Shown: one piece after another, positions 8,810 through 17,127 of the stretch
Position numbering within the stretch: position 1 is the stretch's first letter
How the letters are laid out: the number at the start of each line of letters is the position of its first letter
From: Alphaproteobacteria bacterium
GTDB lineage: Bacteria > Pseudomonadota > Alphaproteobacteria > Rhizobiales > Xanthobacteraceae
DNA: 64,000 nt
Reading direction: 5' to 3'
Assembly (NCBI GenBank): GCA_037200445.1
Contig: JBBCGH010000001.1
Coordinates: forward strand, 4,216,001-4,280,000
The notes under the pieces: generated by a model
Told to the model about the DNA's origin: nothing
The model's database searches: none
The model's input: only the letters and a program-made list of their open reading frames with translations
Made by a program: the position numbers and the translations under genes

Positions 8810-10063
8810 ATGCCATTCGATCAAGCTGCAAGCCGCAGGCAATTCCTGAAATATCTCGCTGCGAGCCCGCTGCTCGCAGGTTCTTCCGCCTTCGCGGGCG
8901 AAGGTCCGGCAGCCGGCGTGAAGCTGCCGGATCCGATCATGTGGGCGCCACTGCGCACCGAAACTCTGATCAAGAGCCCGAAGGATGCGATCAACGTCTT
9001 CGATTTCGAGCCGGTCGCGCGCGTCAACGTCCCGCCGGCGCATTTCGGCTACATGGCGTCCGGCATCGATGACGAAGTGACGCTGCGCGCGAACCGCGAG
9101 GGCTTTCTGAAATTCCAGCTTCGGCCGCGCCGTCTCGTCGATGTCAGCAAGGTCGACATGAGCGTGGACCTGCTCGGCGTGAAATATCCGACGCCAATCA
9201 TCATCGCGCCGGTCGGCGGGCAGATGTCGTTCCATGAGGATGGCGAGCTCGCGGTCGCGCGTGCCGCGAAGGCCGGCAATCATCTGCAGATCCTCTCCAC
9301 CGTGACGAATGCCAGCGTCGAGGAGGTCGCGGCCGCGCGCGGCGCGCCGCTCTGGTTCCAGCTCTACGCCACCAACAAGTGGGACGTCGCGAAATCGATC
9401 GTCGAACGCGCCGAGAAGGCCGGATGCCTCGCCATCGCCGTGACCGTCGACCGCTCCGGCGGCCGCAACCAGGAAACACTGGCTCGGCTCATTCCGACCG
9501 ACAGCCGCGAATGTTCCGGCTGTCATGAGCGCGGCAGCCTCGCCACCAATGTGAAGCGGCGTGCGATGTACAAGGACCTCGACCTCTCGGGGCTCACCAA
9601 CACCCAATCGTCGGCGATGACCTGGGATTTCCTCAAGCGGCTGCGCGACACCACCAAGATGAAGATCGTCATCAAAGGCATCCTGGCGCACGAGGATGCG
9701 ACCCTTGCGGCGGACGCCGGCATTGACGCAATCATCGTGTCGAACCACGGCGCGCGCAGCGAGGATTCCGGACGCGCGACCATCGACGCGCTGCCTGAGA
9801 TCGTCGAGGCGGTGCGCGGCCGCATGCCGGTGCTGGTCGACTCCGGCTTCCGGCGCGGTACCGACATCGTCAAGGCGCTGTGCCTCGGTGCAACCGCGGT
9901 CTGCGTCGGCCGTCCATACATCTGGGGTCTCGGCGCGTTCGGCCAGCCGGGCGTTGAGCGCGTGCTCGAGCTGATGCGCATCGAGCTCTACGCGGCGATG
10001 CAGCAGGTCGGCGCACCGAACATCAAGGCGCTCGTGCCCGGCATGGTGCGCCGCGCGACGTGA
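8810..10063 (+). CDS. Tat-exported FMN-dependent alpha-hydroxy acid dehydrogenase with CXXCH insertion
   Basis: The 417-residue product belongs to the FMN-dependent alpha-hydroxy acid dehydrogenase family (lactate, glycolate or mandelate oxidising enzymes). It opens with a twin-arginine signal (SRRQFLKYLAASP, about 8-20), so it is likely folded with FMN in the cytoplasm and exported. Conserved elements include IAPVGG, lysine 289 in VIKG, the catalytic histidine 313 in VSNHG, and the FMN phosphate region DSGFRRG. The usual NHGGRQLD is NHGARSED here, so the substrate may differ. An unusual CSGCH (C235, C238, H239) sits in the loop before the active-site half and matches a c-type haem motif. GGGGAGG precedes the ATG at 8810. 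Confidence 0.85.
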   Translation: MPFDQAASRRQFLKYLAASPLLAGSSAFAGEGPAAGVKLPDPIMWAPLRTETLIKSPKDAINVFDFEPVARVNVPPAHFGYMASGIDDEVTLRANREGFLKFQLRPRRLVDVSKVDMSVDLLGVKYPTPIIIAPVGGQMSFHEDGELAVARAAKAGNHLQILSTVTNASVEEVAAARGAPLWFQLYATNKWDVAKSIVERAEKAGCLAIAVTVDRSGGRNQETLARLIPTDSRECSGCHERGSLATNVKRRAMYKDLDLSGLTNTQSSAMTWDFLKRLRDTTKMKIVIKGILAHEDATLAADAGIDAIIVSNHGARSEDSGRATIDALPEIVEAVRGRMPVLVDSGFRRGTDIVKALCLGATAVCVGRPYIWGLGAFGQPGVERVLELMRIELYAAMQQVGAPNIKALVPGMVRRAT

Positions 10064-10067
10064 TCTC

Positions 10068-10808
10068 GTGCTGATCGCGATCTTCACCGACATCCACGGC
10101 AACCGGGAAGCGCTCGAAGCCTGTCTCGCGCATGCTGAACGGCACCCCATCGACCGCTATGTGTTTCTTGGCGACCTTGTCGGCTACGGTGCCGACCCGG
10201 GCTTCGTCGTCGATACCGTCAAGGATTTTGCGGCGCGCGGCGCAATTGCGCTGCTCGGCAATCATGACTCAGGCGCGATCGGCAACCCCGAGCGGATGAA
10301 CGACGAGGCGACGGCGGCGATCGAATGGACGCAGCGCCAGCTCACCACCGGCCAGTGCGATTTTCTCAGAGGCCTGCCGCTGACCGCGGCGGACGATGAC
10401 CGGCTCTATGTGCATGCGAGCGCCGCCTCGCCCGCCACATGGGACTACGTGCTCGACGAACGCGCGGCCGCGCGCAGCCTGATGGCGACCGAGGCGGCCA
10501 TTACGTTTTGCGGCCACACCCATCTGCCGGCGCTGTTTCACCTCACCACCAGCGGCAAGATCGCCGGCTTCGATCCCGACGCAAACGTGGCGATGCCGCT
10601 GACGCCGCAGCGGCGCTGGGTTGCGGTGATCGGGGCGGTCGGCCAGCCGCGTGATCGCAATCCAGCGGCCTGCTACGCGCTCTATGACGATGGCTCGCGC
10701 GAGCTCACGTATGTCCGTGTGCCCTACGACGTGGAGAGCGCCGCGCGGAAGATCCGCGAGGCTGGCCTGCCGTCGTTCCTCGCCGCGCGTCTCGCCTGGG
10801 GGCGCTGA
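10068..10808 (+). CDS. Metallophosphoesterase (YfcE/MJ0936-like)
   Basis: The 246-residue protein has the full calcineurin-like metal site: TDIHGN near residue 8, GDLVGYGAD near 36, GNHDSG near 64 and CGHTH near 146. Such enzymes hydrolyse phosphoesters or phosphodiesters with two metals; the natural substrate cannot be told from sequence. It uses a GTG start at 10068, four bases after the stop of the flavoenzyme, and its stop directly abuts the kinase start. The arrangement suggests the phosphatase and the now broken kinase were co-transcribed, possibly as an opposing pair. Confidence 0.88.
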   Translation: MLIAIFTDIHGNREALEACLAHAERHPIDRYVFLGDLVGYGADPGFVVDTVKDFAARGAIALLGNHDSGAIGNPERMNDEATAAIEWTQRQLTTGQCDFLRGLPLTAADDDRLYVHASAASPATWDYVLDERAAARSLMATEAAITFCGHTHLPALFHLTTSGKIAGFDPDANVAMPLTPQRRWVAVIGAVGQPRDRNPAACYALYDDGSRELTYVRVPYDVESAARKIREAGLPSFLAARLAWGR

Positions 10809-11815
10809 ATGGGCGTGAGGCGCCTCGAGCCTGGCCAGGCGATCGACGGCTTTCGCCTCGAAGCGCCGCTCAAGCCGGGCGGCATGGCGAACCTCTGGCG
10901 CGTCACGCACCCGCTGCCCCTGGTGATGAAGCTGCCGTTCGCGCAGCTGGGCGAAAATCCAATCGCGATCATCGGGTTCGAGGTCGAGGGCATGATCCTG
11001 CCGCGGCTGACCGGCGAGCATGCGCCGCGCTTCGTGAAGGCGGGGGATTTTTCCAATCCCTACATCGTGATGGAGTTCATCGTTGGCACGTCGCTGAAGG
11101 CGCGGCTCGACGACACGCCACTCTCCGCCGACGAAGTCGCCGCCATCGGCGCGAAGGTCGCGATCGCGCTGCACGACCTGCACACGCAGAACGTCATTCA
11201 CCTCGATCTCAAGCCGAGCAACGTGATCCTCCGCGAGAGCGGCGAGGCCGTGCTGATCGATTTCGGCCTGTCGCGGCATGACCAGCTTCCCGACCTGATT
11301 GCCGAAGAGGTTACCGGCCCGATCGGCACCGGGCCCTACATCGCTCCCGAGCAGGTGCGGGGCGACCGCAGTGACCCGCGCAGTGATCTGTTTGCGCTGG
11401 GCGTGATCCTCGATTTCCTCGCCACGGCGAGCGCCCGTTCGGCGAGCCGCAGAGCGCGCGCGAGTGGCGCCGGCGGCTGTGGCGCGACCCCTTCCCGCCG
11501 CGCGCCTGGAACACGAACGTGCCGCCGTGGCTGCAGGAGATCATCCTGCGCTGCCTCGAGGTCGATCCGAATGCGCGCCCGCCCACCGCGGCGGAACTCG
11601 CATTCGCGCTGCGCAATCCCGAGTGCGTGCTGCTGACGGGCCGCGCGACGCGCGCGCAGCGCGACAGCCTGCCCAAGGTCGCGGCGCGCTGGCTGAGCGC
11701 GCGCAAGGCCATTCTTCCGCAACAGCGGCGCAGCGTGGCGGAGGCGCCATGTACGGTGACCGTTGTGCGGACGCCGGCAAGTCCAGACACGATGGATCGC
11801 CCAGCCGGCCTTTAA
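10809..11815 (+). pseudogene. Broken serine/threonine protein kinase with remnant of a universal stress domain
   Basis: The first frame encodes a Hanks-type kinase with MKLPF, the catalytic loop HLDLKPSN, DFG in IDFGLSRHD, and APE in YIAPEQVRGD. After SDLFALGVILDFLAT the frame is lost: at 11424-11428 the DNA reads ACGGCGAG where ACGGGCGAG would keep frame. The +2 frame then continues a normal kinase C-lobe (ERPFGEP, WLQEIILRCLEVDPNARP) to a TAA at 11813-11815. After the kinase, only APCTVTVVR remains of what looks like the last strand of a universal stress protein domain; the rest of that domain, present in kinase/USP fusions of related bacteria, is absent. So there is a one-base deletion plus a domain deletion. 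A sequencing error could explain the frameshift but not the missing domain. Confidence 0.8.
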
Positions 11816-12761
11816 AGCCGCTTGTAAAGCAGGTAGCCCTCGCCGAAGTCCGCGATTTGCTCAAAACCGGAATTGATGAAACGCCAGAGCGGTCTGTCGT
11901 CGGGAGGCCGGTCACGCAACAAAGCGACGCGAGCGCTACGTGGGAGGCATAAAATCGAACAACCGATTGGTCGAGGTGCTTTGCCATCAAGATGAAGGAC
12001 ATGCCGACAAAGCACGCACTCACAATCATCTTGAGGGAGGCAAAACGGCAGAAGGGGTGAACGAAATACACGCCGGTCAAAACAAATGCGCTCAGGGCCA
12101 GAAGGCCGACGTTGATCTTGATGAGCATAAGGCCGCCAACGATCGCGCCGGCAGCGACGAAGCGTCGGCTCGCCATCTCGTTTTCGATTCCTGAGACGAC
12201 AAGAACCAGCACGGAGAGCAAAATCGCAATGAGTCCTCCGGGATGCATCGGCTCATTCGGCATGACGAAGAGCACGGTAAAGGCGACGAGTTGGGTGGCC
12301 AATCCATAGACGAGGCGTTTGGTTGCGATGAGCGACGCCACTCCCAACGCAAGCGGGGCTGCAATCCAAAATATCAACGTGATGATGCGGCCTGCATCGT
12401 GACCGACCGTAACGGACGGCAGCGCAAACAGCAGTCGCATCGCCTCGAAGTAAAACGGTCCGTACTCCGTGAAGATCGAGTGATAAAGCGTGCTGCCGGC
12501 AATGTAAGCTTGGAGCGATATCAGCATGTGGCCTTCGTCGTCGTAAGGCCGGATTCCGGTCAGCATGAAATACTGCGCCACGACAACCGTGAGCACAGTG
12601 AGACCCGCGAAGACGAGTGCCGCGAGCGCCAGCTGAACTGGAGGCTTGGAAAAAGGCGATTGAGTCAAAGGAAGGTACCGAACCAAGGCTAGAATCGGCT
12701 CGCGAGCCGAGAAGGGACCGCTCAACCGACGCCAGGCTTGCCAGTCTGGACACCCCGTCAA
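11812..12761 (-). pseudogene. Degenerate multi-pass membrane glycosyltransferase-like gene
   Basis: The N-terminal part encodes a multi-spanning membrane protein with an early luminal-type loop RPYDDEGHMLIS followed by STLYHSIFTEYGPFYFE, resembling GT-C type dolichyl-phosphate-mannose or ArnT-like transferases. About 270 residues in, the frame leaves sensible coding (near 11,935) and would run antisense into the kinase. A different frame carries a plausible native C-terminus, FINSGFEQIADFGEGYLL, ending at 11812. The two parts together give only about 310 residues, far below typical GT-C proteins, so an internal deletion with loss of frame is likely. GC content is lower than in its neighbours. 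The start codon is uncertain; TTG codons nearer 12,685 are alternatives. Confidence 0.6.
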
Positions 12762-12849
12762 CGCCCCGACGTCCGGTAAGCGTCTCCCGCGGCGGATGCG
12801 AATTCAAGCCGGCAGCAACCAGGTCGCGAGCGCGCCGTACAAAACAAGA

Positions 12850-12873
12850 GGGGCGACCCTTGCGGATCGCCCC
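12850..12873 (-). terminator. Intrinsic terminator of the small transcript
   Basis: On the minus strand GGGGCGA (12873-12867) pairs with TCGCCCC (12856-12850) around a 10-nt loop and is followed by TCTTGTTTTGT. It ends the short minus-strand transcription unit before the degenerate glycosyltransferase gene. Confidence 0.75.
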
Positions 12874-12913
12874 ACATTGCCTAGCCGAGAACCGGCTGTA
12901 GCTGAACTCGTGC

Positions 12914-12976
12914 TTAGGAGTGAACCCCCGAGGCCGCGATCCAGCTTGCCGTGATCGGCGAATGACAATGAGACAC
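12914..12976 (-). CDS. Putative 20-residue small protein with super Shine-Dalgarno
   Basis: A GTG at 12976 opens a 20-codon frame that begins VSHCHSPITA and ends in GVHS with a TAA stop. It is preceded by GAAAGGAGGTGATCC, so the DNA at 12976-12992 equals the last 17 nt of the usual 16S rRNA 3' tail (CTGGATCACCTCCTTTC on the plus strand). The spacing from GGAGG to GTG is 7 nt, which is optimal. The peptide has one Cys and three His and no signal or membrane segment. I do not recognise a family. The strength and spacing of the ribosome binding site are the main evidence that it is translated. Confidence 0.5.
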   Translation of the reverse strand: MSHCHSPITASWIAASGVHS

Positions 12977-13070
12977 TGGATCACCTCCTTTCAGTTGGTT
13001 GACGACGACTCACAAGCTAGGTGCGTCGGGGCGATTTGTGAAGTGCCAAGCCGCCCCAGTTGCGCCGATT

Positions 13071-13964
13071 TCACGCCCGCGCCAGTTCCATCACCGCTGC
13101 GGCGGTTTCGCGCGACGCCTCCGCCGGGATGTTGTGGCCAACGCGCGGGATGGTGCGGCGCTCGTACGGCCCCGTGAAGAATTTAGCGTGCGCGATCGAT
13201 GTCTCGGGTGGCACGGTACCGGTCGCCGCACCCTGGAGCGTGATGGTCGGCGCGGTGATCTTTGGTTTTGCGGCGAGCTTTTCCTCGATCGCGGCAAGTG
13301 CCGGATCGCCCGGCACGTAGCCATAGCGCACCCGATAGGAGTGGATCACCACGTCGACGAAATCGGGATTATCGAAAGCGGCGGCACTCGCCTCGAAGGT
13401 CGCGTCGTCGAACGTCCAATGCGGCGACCAGAGCCTCCAGAGCAGCTTCGCGATGCCGCGCCGGTTCTCGGTCAGGCCCGCGCGGCCGCGCTCGGTGCAG
13501 AAATAATACTGGTACCAGTAACGATGCTCCTGCTCGGCGGAGGCCGGCTTCGCGGAGCCCTTCACGTCGTGCATGTTGTAGCCGCCGCCGGTGATGAGGC
13601 CGATCACGCGCTCCGGCCACAGCGCGGCAACGACGCAGCAGGCGCGCCCGCCCCAGTCGTAGCCGCAAAGAACCGCGCGCCCGATTTTCAGCGCGTCCAT
13701 CAGTTCTCGGAGATCGTTACCGAGCGCCGCCTGCTCGCCCGAGCGCATCGTGTCGGCCGAGAGAAAGCGCGTCGGTCCATAGCCGCGCAGATAGGGCACG
13801 ATCGTTCGCCACCCTTGCGCAGTCAGCAGCGGCACCACGCTGTCGTAGGTGCGTGGGTCATAAGGAAAGCCGTGCATCAGAAACACCGGCGCTCCGTCCG
13901 CCGCGCCGCTCTCCTCGTAGGCGATGTCGAGCACCGAGGTGCGGATGTGCTTGATGGGCGTCAT
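13071..13964 (-). CDS. Alpha/beta hydrolase, epoxide hydrolase or dehalogenase-like
   Basis: The 297-residue product has an alpha/beta hydrolase fold with HGFPYDPRTYD as the oxyanion region and an aspartate nucleophile in the elbow GYDWGG, the form seen in epoxide hydrolases and haloalkane dehalogenases rather than serine esterases. The catalytic histidine is in VGHNIP near the C-terminus. The start at 13964 (MTPIKH) is preferred over 13982 because GGAGAG precedes it and the upstream ATG lies inside a palindromic repeat. The substrate is unknown. Confidence 0.82.
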   Translation of the reverse strand: MTPIKHIRTSVLDIAYEESGAADGAPVFLMHGFPYDPRTYDSVVPLLTAQGWRTIVPYLRGYGPTRFLSADTMRSGEQAALGNDLRELMDALKIGRAVLCGYDWGGRACCVVAALWPERVIGLITGGGYNMHDVKGSAKPASAEQEHRYWYQYYFCTERGRAGLTENRRGIAKLLWRLWSPHWTFDDATFEASAAAFDNPDFVDVVIHSYRVRYGYVPGDPALAAIEEKLAAKPKITAPTITLQGAATGTVPPETSIAHAKFFTGPYERRTIPRVGHNIPAEASRETAAAVMELARA

Positions 13965-13975
13965 AGACTCTCCAC

Positions 13976-14077
13976 TCGTCATCGCCCGCGCAGGCGGGCG
14001 ATCCAGTAAACACCGTTCATTCGATAATCGACAGGCTTGCGTTTACTGGATGCCCCGCTTTCGCGGGGCATGACGAA
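13976..14077. repeat. Dispersed palindromic repeat, family A, copy 1
   Basis: The element is bounded by TCGTCAT and ATGACGA. Each side has a G/C-rich hairpin (CGCCCGC/GCGGGCG on the left, GCCCCGC/GCGGGGC on the right) next to GATCCAGTAAAC and GTTTACTGGATG, which are inverted copies. The layout matches the second copy at 63386-63502. Such mosaic intergenic elements are common in Hyphomicrobiales genomes. Confidence 0.75.
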
Positions 14078-14120
14078 CGAGAGGACTTTGCTATTGTCAG
14101 CCGCAAGCCAGGAGAGACGG

Positions 14121-15710
14121 ATGAACCAACCGCGGATGAAACACTTCGGCTGGGGCCGCGAAGGCGAAGGCCTTTCCGCCGAGGAAGAGGCGTTCGTGAT
14201 GGCGCGCGCCGAGGCGCGGTTCGGCACAAAGCTTCAGGAGAGCGCCAGCGCGCCGGTACTCGATGAAATCAAGCTGCACGAGCCTCGCGTGAAGGCGCCC
14301 GCCTCGCTGCCGTTCGCGACCTCGGAGCATTACGACCGCGCCGCGCACACCTACGGCAAGGGCTATCAGGACCTCGCACGGGCGTTGACGCGCGACTACG
14401 CGGATGCGCCGGACGTCGTCGCCTATCCGCGGAGCGAACAGGAGGTGGCCGCCGTCCTCGACTGGGCCGGCGGCGCGGATGCAACCCTCACGCCATATGG
14501 CGGCGGCTCGAGCGTCTGTGGCGGCATCTCGCCGTTGCGCAAGAACCACAAAGGCGCGGTGACGATCGACCTGCGCGAGATGGGCCAGGTGAAGGCGGTC
14601 GATAAAACATCGCGCGCCGCGCTGATCGAAGGAGGGACCTATGGGCCCGCACTCGAAGCGCAGTTGAAGCCGCACGGTCTCACGTTGCGCCATTTTCCGC
14701 AAAGCTTCGAGTACTCAACGCTCGGCGGCTGGATCGCGACACGCGGCGGCGGGCATTTTGCGACGCTCTACACGCACATCGACGAGTTCGTTGAATCGCT
14801 GCGCACCGTGACGCCGCGCGGCACGCTGGAAAGTCGCCGCCTGCCCGGCTCCGGCGCGGGCCCGAGCCCGGATCGCATGATGATCGGTTCGGAAGGAATC
14901 CTCGGCATCATCACGCAGGCCTGGATGCGTCTGCAGGACCGCCCGAAATTCCGCGACGGCGGCGCGGTGCGGTTCAGGGACTTTTTCACGGCGGCGCGCG
15001 CGGTGCGCGCCATCTCGCAAGCCGGGCTCTATCCATCAAACTGCCGCATCCTCGACCCGGCCGAGGCCTACAACACTGGCGCGGCGGACGGCTCGGTCGC
15101 CATCATGGTGCTGGCGTTCGAGTCGGCCGATCACGATGTCGGGCCCTGGATGAAACGGGCACGCGAGTGCTGCGCGGATCACGGCGGCACGCCGGAGACG
15201 AGCGGCGCGGACGCGCATCTCGCCGGCGCGGCCGGCGTATGGCGCAACGCGTTCATCCGGATGCCCTATGCGATGGAGAAGCTGATCCTGCGCGGCGTCG
15301 TCAACGACACGTTCGAGACCTCGATCACGTGGGAGCGCTTCGAAGCATTCCACGACGCCATCAAGGCGGCAACGGCCAACGCGATCAAGGAAGCGACCGG
15401 ACGCAACGGTCAGGTCACCTGCCGCTTCACCCATGTCTATCCCGACGGCCCCGCACCCTACTTCACGTTCCATGCGCTCGGCGAGCCTGGCAGGCTCGGC
15501 GAGCAGTGGCGCATCATCAAGGGCGCGGCGCTCGATGCCGTGATCGCGAACGGCGGCACCGTCACGCATCATCATGCGGTCGGGCGCGATCACCGCCCGT
15601 GGTACGACCGGCAGCGCCCGCCGCTCTTCGCCGACGCGCTGCGCGCCGCCAAGAAGGCACTCGACCCGCAGGGCCTGCTCAATCCCGGTGTGCTGATCGA
15701 TCCCGCATGA
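14121..15710 (+). CDS. FAD-binding oxidase, alkyldihydroxyacetonephosphate synthase-like
   Basis: The 529-residue protein is a vanillyl-alcohol-oxidase-type flavoenzyme with an FAD-binding_4 domain (PYGGGSSVCGG at about 125-135, then STLGGWIATRGGG) and a C-terminal FAD-oxidase domain. The motif VTHHHAVGRDH near the C-terminus matches the His-rich active-site motif of alkyl-DHAP synthases, which exchange an acyl for an alkyl group to make ether lipid precursors. Bacterial homologues are widespread and their substrate is often unclear, so the reaction is inferred. The ATG at 14121 has AGGAGA upstream. Its stop codon lies within a family B palindromic repeat. Confidence 0.82.
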   Translation: MNQPRMKHFGWGREGEGLSAEEEAFVMARAEARFGTKLQESASAPVLDEIKLHEPRVKAPASLPFATSEHYDRAAHTYGKGYQDLARALTRDYADAPDVVAYPRSEQEVAAVLDWAGGADATLTPYGGGSSVCGGISPLRKNHKGAVTIDLREMGQVKAVDKTSRAALIEGGTYGPALEAQLKPHGLTLRHFPQSFEYSTLGGWIATRGGGHFATLYTHIDEFVESLRTVTPRGTLESRRLPGSGAGPSPDRMMIGSEGILGIITQAWMRLQDRPKFRDGGAVRFRDFFTAARAVRAISQAGLYPSNCRILDPAEAYNTGAADGSVAIMVLAFESADHDVGPWMKRARECCADHGGTPETSGADAHLAGAAGVWRNAFIRMPYAMEKLILRGVVNDTFETSITWERFEAFHDAIKAATANAIKEATGRNGQVTCRFTHVYPDGPAPYFTFHALGEPGRLGEQWRIIKGAALDAVIANGGTVTHHHAVGRDHRPWYDRQRPPLFADALRAAKKALDPQGLLNPGVLIDPA

Positions 15711-15749
15711 TCCCGAAAAGTGGGGACCGATTTTCGGATAAGATCGTGC
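15705..15749. repeat. Palindromic repeat, family B, copy 1
   Basis: An imperfect palindrome bounded by GCATGATC and GATCGTGC with arms CCGAAAA and TTTTCGG around a centre containing GTGGGGACCG. The element supplies the TGA stop of the upstream flavoenzyme gene (15708-15710). Related copies lie at 35484-35526 and 55951-55995. Confidence 0.8.
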
Positions 15750-15759
15750 GGAAACGAGA

Positions 15760-16515
15760 ATGAGCATGAAGCCCGACTCAGCCATCGCGACAAAGTTCGT
15801 CGCTTCGCCGAACCACGACGGGCGTGAGTCGCGCATCGACATTCTGCTGCTGCATTACACCGGGATGCAGACCGCCGATGAGGCGCTGGCGCGGCTGAAG
15901 GATCGCGAGGCGAAAGTCTCGTGCCATTACTTTATCGACGAGGATGGCCGCGTGACGCAGATGGTGGCCGAAGCGCAGCGTGCGTGGCACGGCGGTGCCG
16001 GCTCGTGGAGAGGTGCGGTCGACATCAACGCGCGCTCGATCGGCATCGAGATCGTCAACCCGGGTCATGAGTTCGGTTATCGCGATTTTCCGGACGCCCA
16101 GATCGATTCCGTCATCAAGCTCTGCCGCGACATCGTCAAGCGCCGCCACATTGCCCGCGAACGCGTGCTGGCGCATTCCGATGTTGCGCCTGCGCGCAAG
16201 AAGGACCCCGGCGAGAAATTCCCCTGGGCGAAGCTCGCCGCCGCAGGCGTCGGTTTCTGGGTCGATCCAGCGCCGATCACGGAAGGGCGCACGCTTTCGG
16301 CGAATGACCGCGGTACAGCGGTCGAGGATCTGCAGAAACAGCTGATCAAGTTCGGCTACGGCCTCGAGGTTTCACGGCTTTACGACGATGCGACGCGGCT
16401 GGTGGTGACCGCGTTCCAGCGTCACTTCCGGCCCGAGCGGGTGGACGGGCTGGCCGACCCATCGACCATGGAGACGCTGCGCAATCTGTTAAAGACGTTG
16501 CGCGCACATCATTGA
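15760..16515 (+). CDS. N-acetylmuramoyl-L-alanine amidase with peptidoglycan-binding domain, AmiD-like
   Basis: The 251-residue protein has an Amidase_2 zinc amidase domain at about 20-165 with LLHYTG (first zinc His) and LAHSDVAPARKKDPG (second His and the conserved Asp and Lys), and a PG_binding_1 domain at about 190-245. It would cleave the amide bond between MurNAc and L-alanine or recycle anhydro-muropeptides. No signal peptide is visible, so it may act in the cytoplasm like AmpD or be exported another way. Two close ATG codons, at 15760 and 15766, leave the exact start open. It lies just before rnpB. Confidence 0.88.
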   Translation: MSMKPDSAIATKFVASPNHDGRESRIDILLLHYTGMQTADEALARLKDREAKVSCHYFIDEDGRVTQMVAEAQRAWHGGAGSWRGAVDINARSIGIEIVNPGHEFGYRDFPDAQIDSVIKLCRDIVKRRHIARERVLAHSDVAPARKKDPGEKFPWAKLAAAGVGFWVDPAPITEGRTLSANDRGTAVEDLQKQLIKFGYGLEVSRLYDDATRLVVTAFQRHFRPERVDGLADPSTMETLRNLLKTLRAHH

Positions 16516-16548
16516 GTTCGCTGCAAAAACCGCCTACATCCGTGCCGT

Positions 16549-16996
16549 CAGTCGGCCGGACGGCCGCTCCGGCTACGCTCGAAAGGGTGCCGGGGAGGAA
16601 AGTCCGGGCTCCATGGACATGCGGTGCCGGATAACGTCCGGCGGGAGAAAGCATCGGCGAAAGCCGATGCCGAAGCCCAGGGAAAGTGCCACAGAGAAGA
16701 AACCGCCACTCCGCTTCGGCGGAAGGCAAGGGTGAAACGGTGCGGTAAGAGCGCACCGCGCGTCCGGCAACGGAGGCGGCACGGCAAACCCCACCGGGAG
16801 CAAGACCGAATAGGGACGATGCACGGCGCAAGCCGTGGGACTTGTGTCTGGGTCCTGTCGTCCGGGTAGGTTGCTGGAGGCGCCGCGCAAGCGGCGTCCC
16901 AGAGGAATGGCCGTCACGCGCGGCGAGCAAAAGCGCGTTCACGCGCGTCTTGTGCATACCGCGCCCTACAGAACCCGGCTTAAAGGCCGGCTGATA
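16549..16996 (+). ncRNA. rnpB: RNase P RNA component
   Basis: The stretch has the hallmarks of a bacterial type A RNase P RNA. GAGGAAAGTCCGGGCTCC near 16595 is the conserved 5' core, GGGTGAAACGGTGCGGTAAGA near 16731 and CCCCACCGGGAGCAAGACC near 16789 follow, and the 3' end has ACAGAACCCGGCTTA near 16971, which pairs with the 5' core. Length of about 450 nt suits alphaproteobacteria. Ends are set to within about 10 nt from the outer pairing (GGCCGG-type stems). Confidence 0.95.
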
Positions 16997-17127
16997 TGTT
17001 GAGGGGGCTCGGCGGGATGACCGCCGGGTCCCCGCCATTTTTGCAACTCTGCCTTTATCTCGACATTTGCCGCCGCCGCATCGGAAAATGGCTCCCTCGC
17101 CCGCCGACTTTCTATCAGGACAACGCA

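Larger units (their letters stand above)
12839..12993 (-). ncRNA. Putative small transcript (about 150 nt) carrying a 20-codon ORF
   Basis: On the minus strand this stretch holds, in order, an extended Shine-Dalgarno sequence, a 20-codon reading frame, a small hairpin (AGCCG-GTTCT-CGGCT) and an intrinsic terminator. It lies between a degenerate gene and an oppositely placed hydrolase end and belongs to neither. Whether it acts as a small mRNA, a regulatory RNA or both cannot be told. A CTTGGC further upstream might be a -35 element, but no convincing -10 at proper spacing was found. Confidence 0.55.

Noticed and set aside
12253-12984. Minus-strand frame of 243 codons starting at the GTG inside GGAGGTGATCC
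   Set aside because: It runs through the small transcript terminator and antiparallel coding of the glycosyltransferase remnant; composition is not protein-like.
12976-12992. Possible 16S rRNA gene fragment on the plus strand
   Set aside because: Only the last 17 nt match; the bases before it do not resemble 16S rRNA, and no 23S or tRNA genes follow. It is better explained as a Shine-Dalgarno site on the minus strand.
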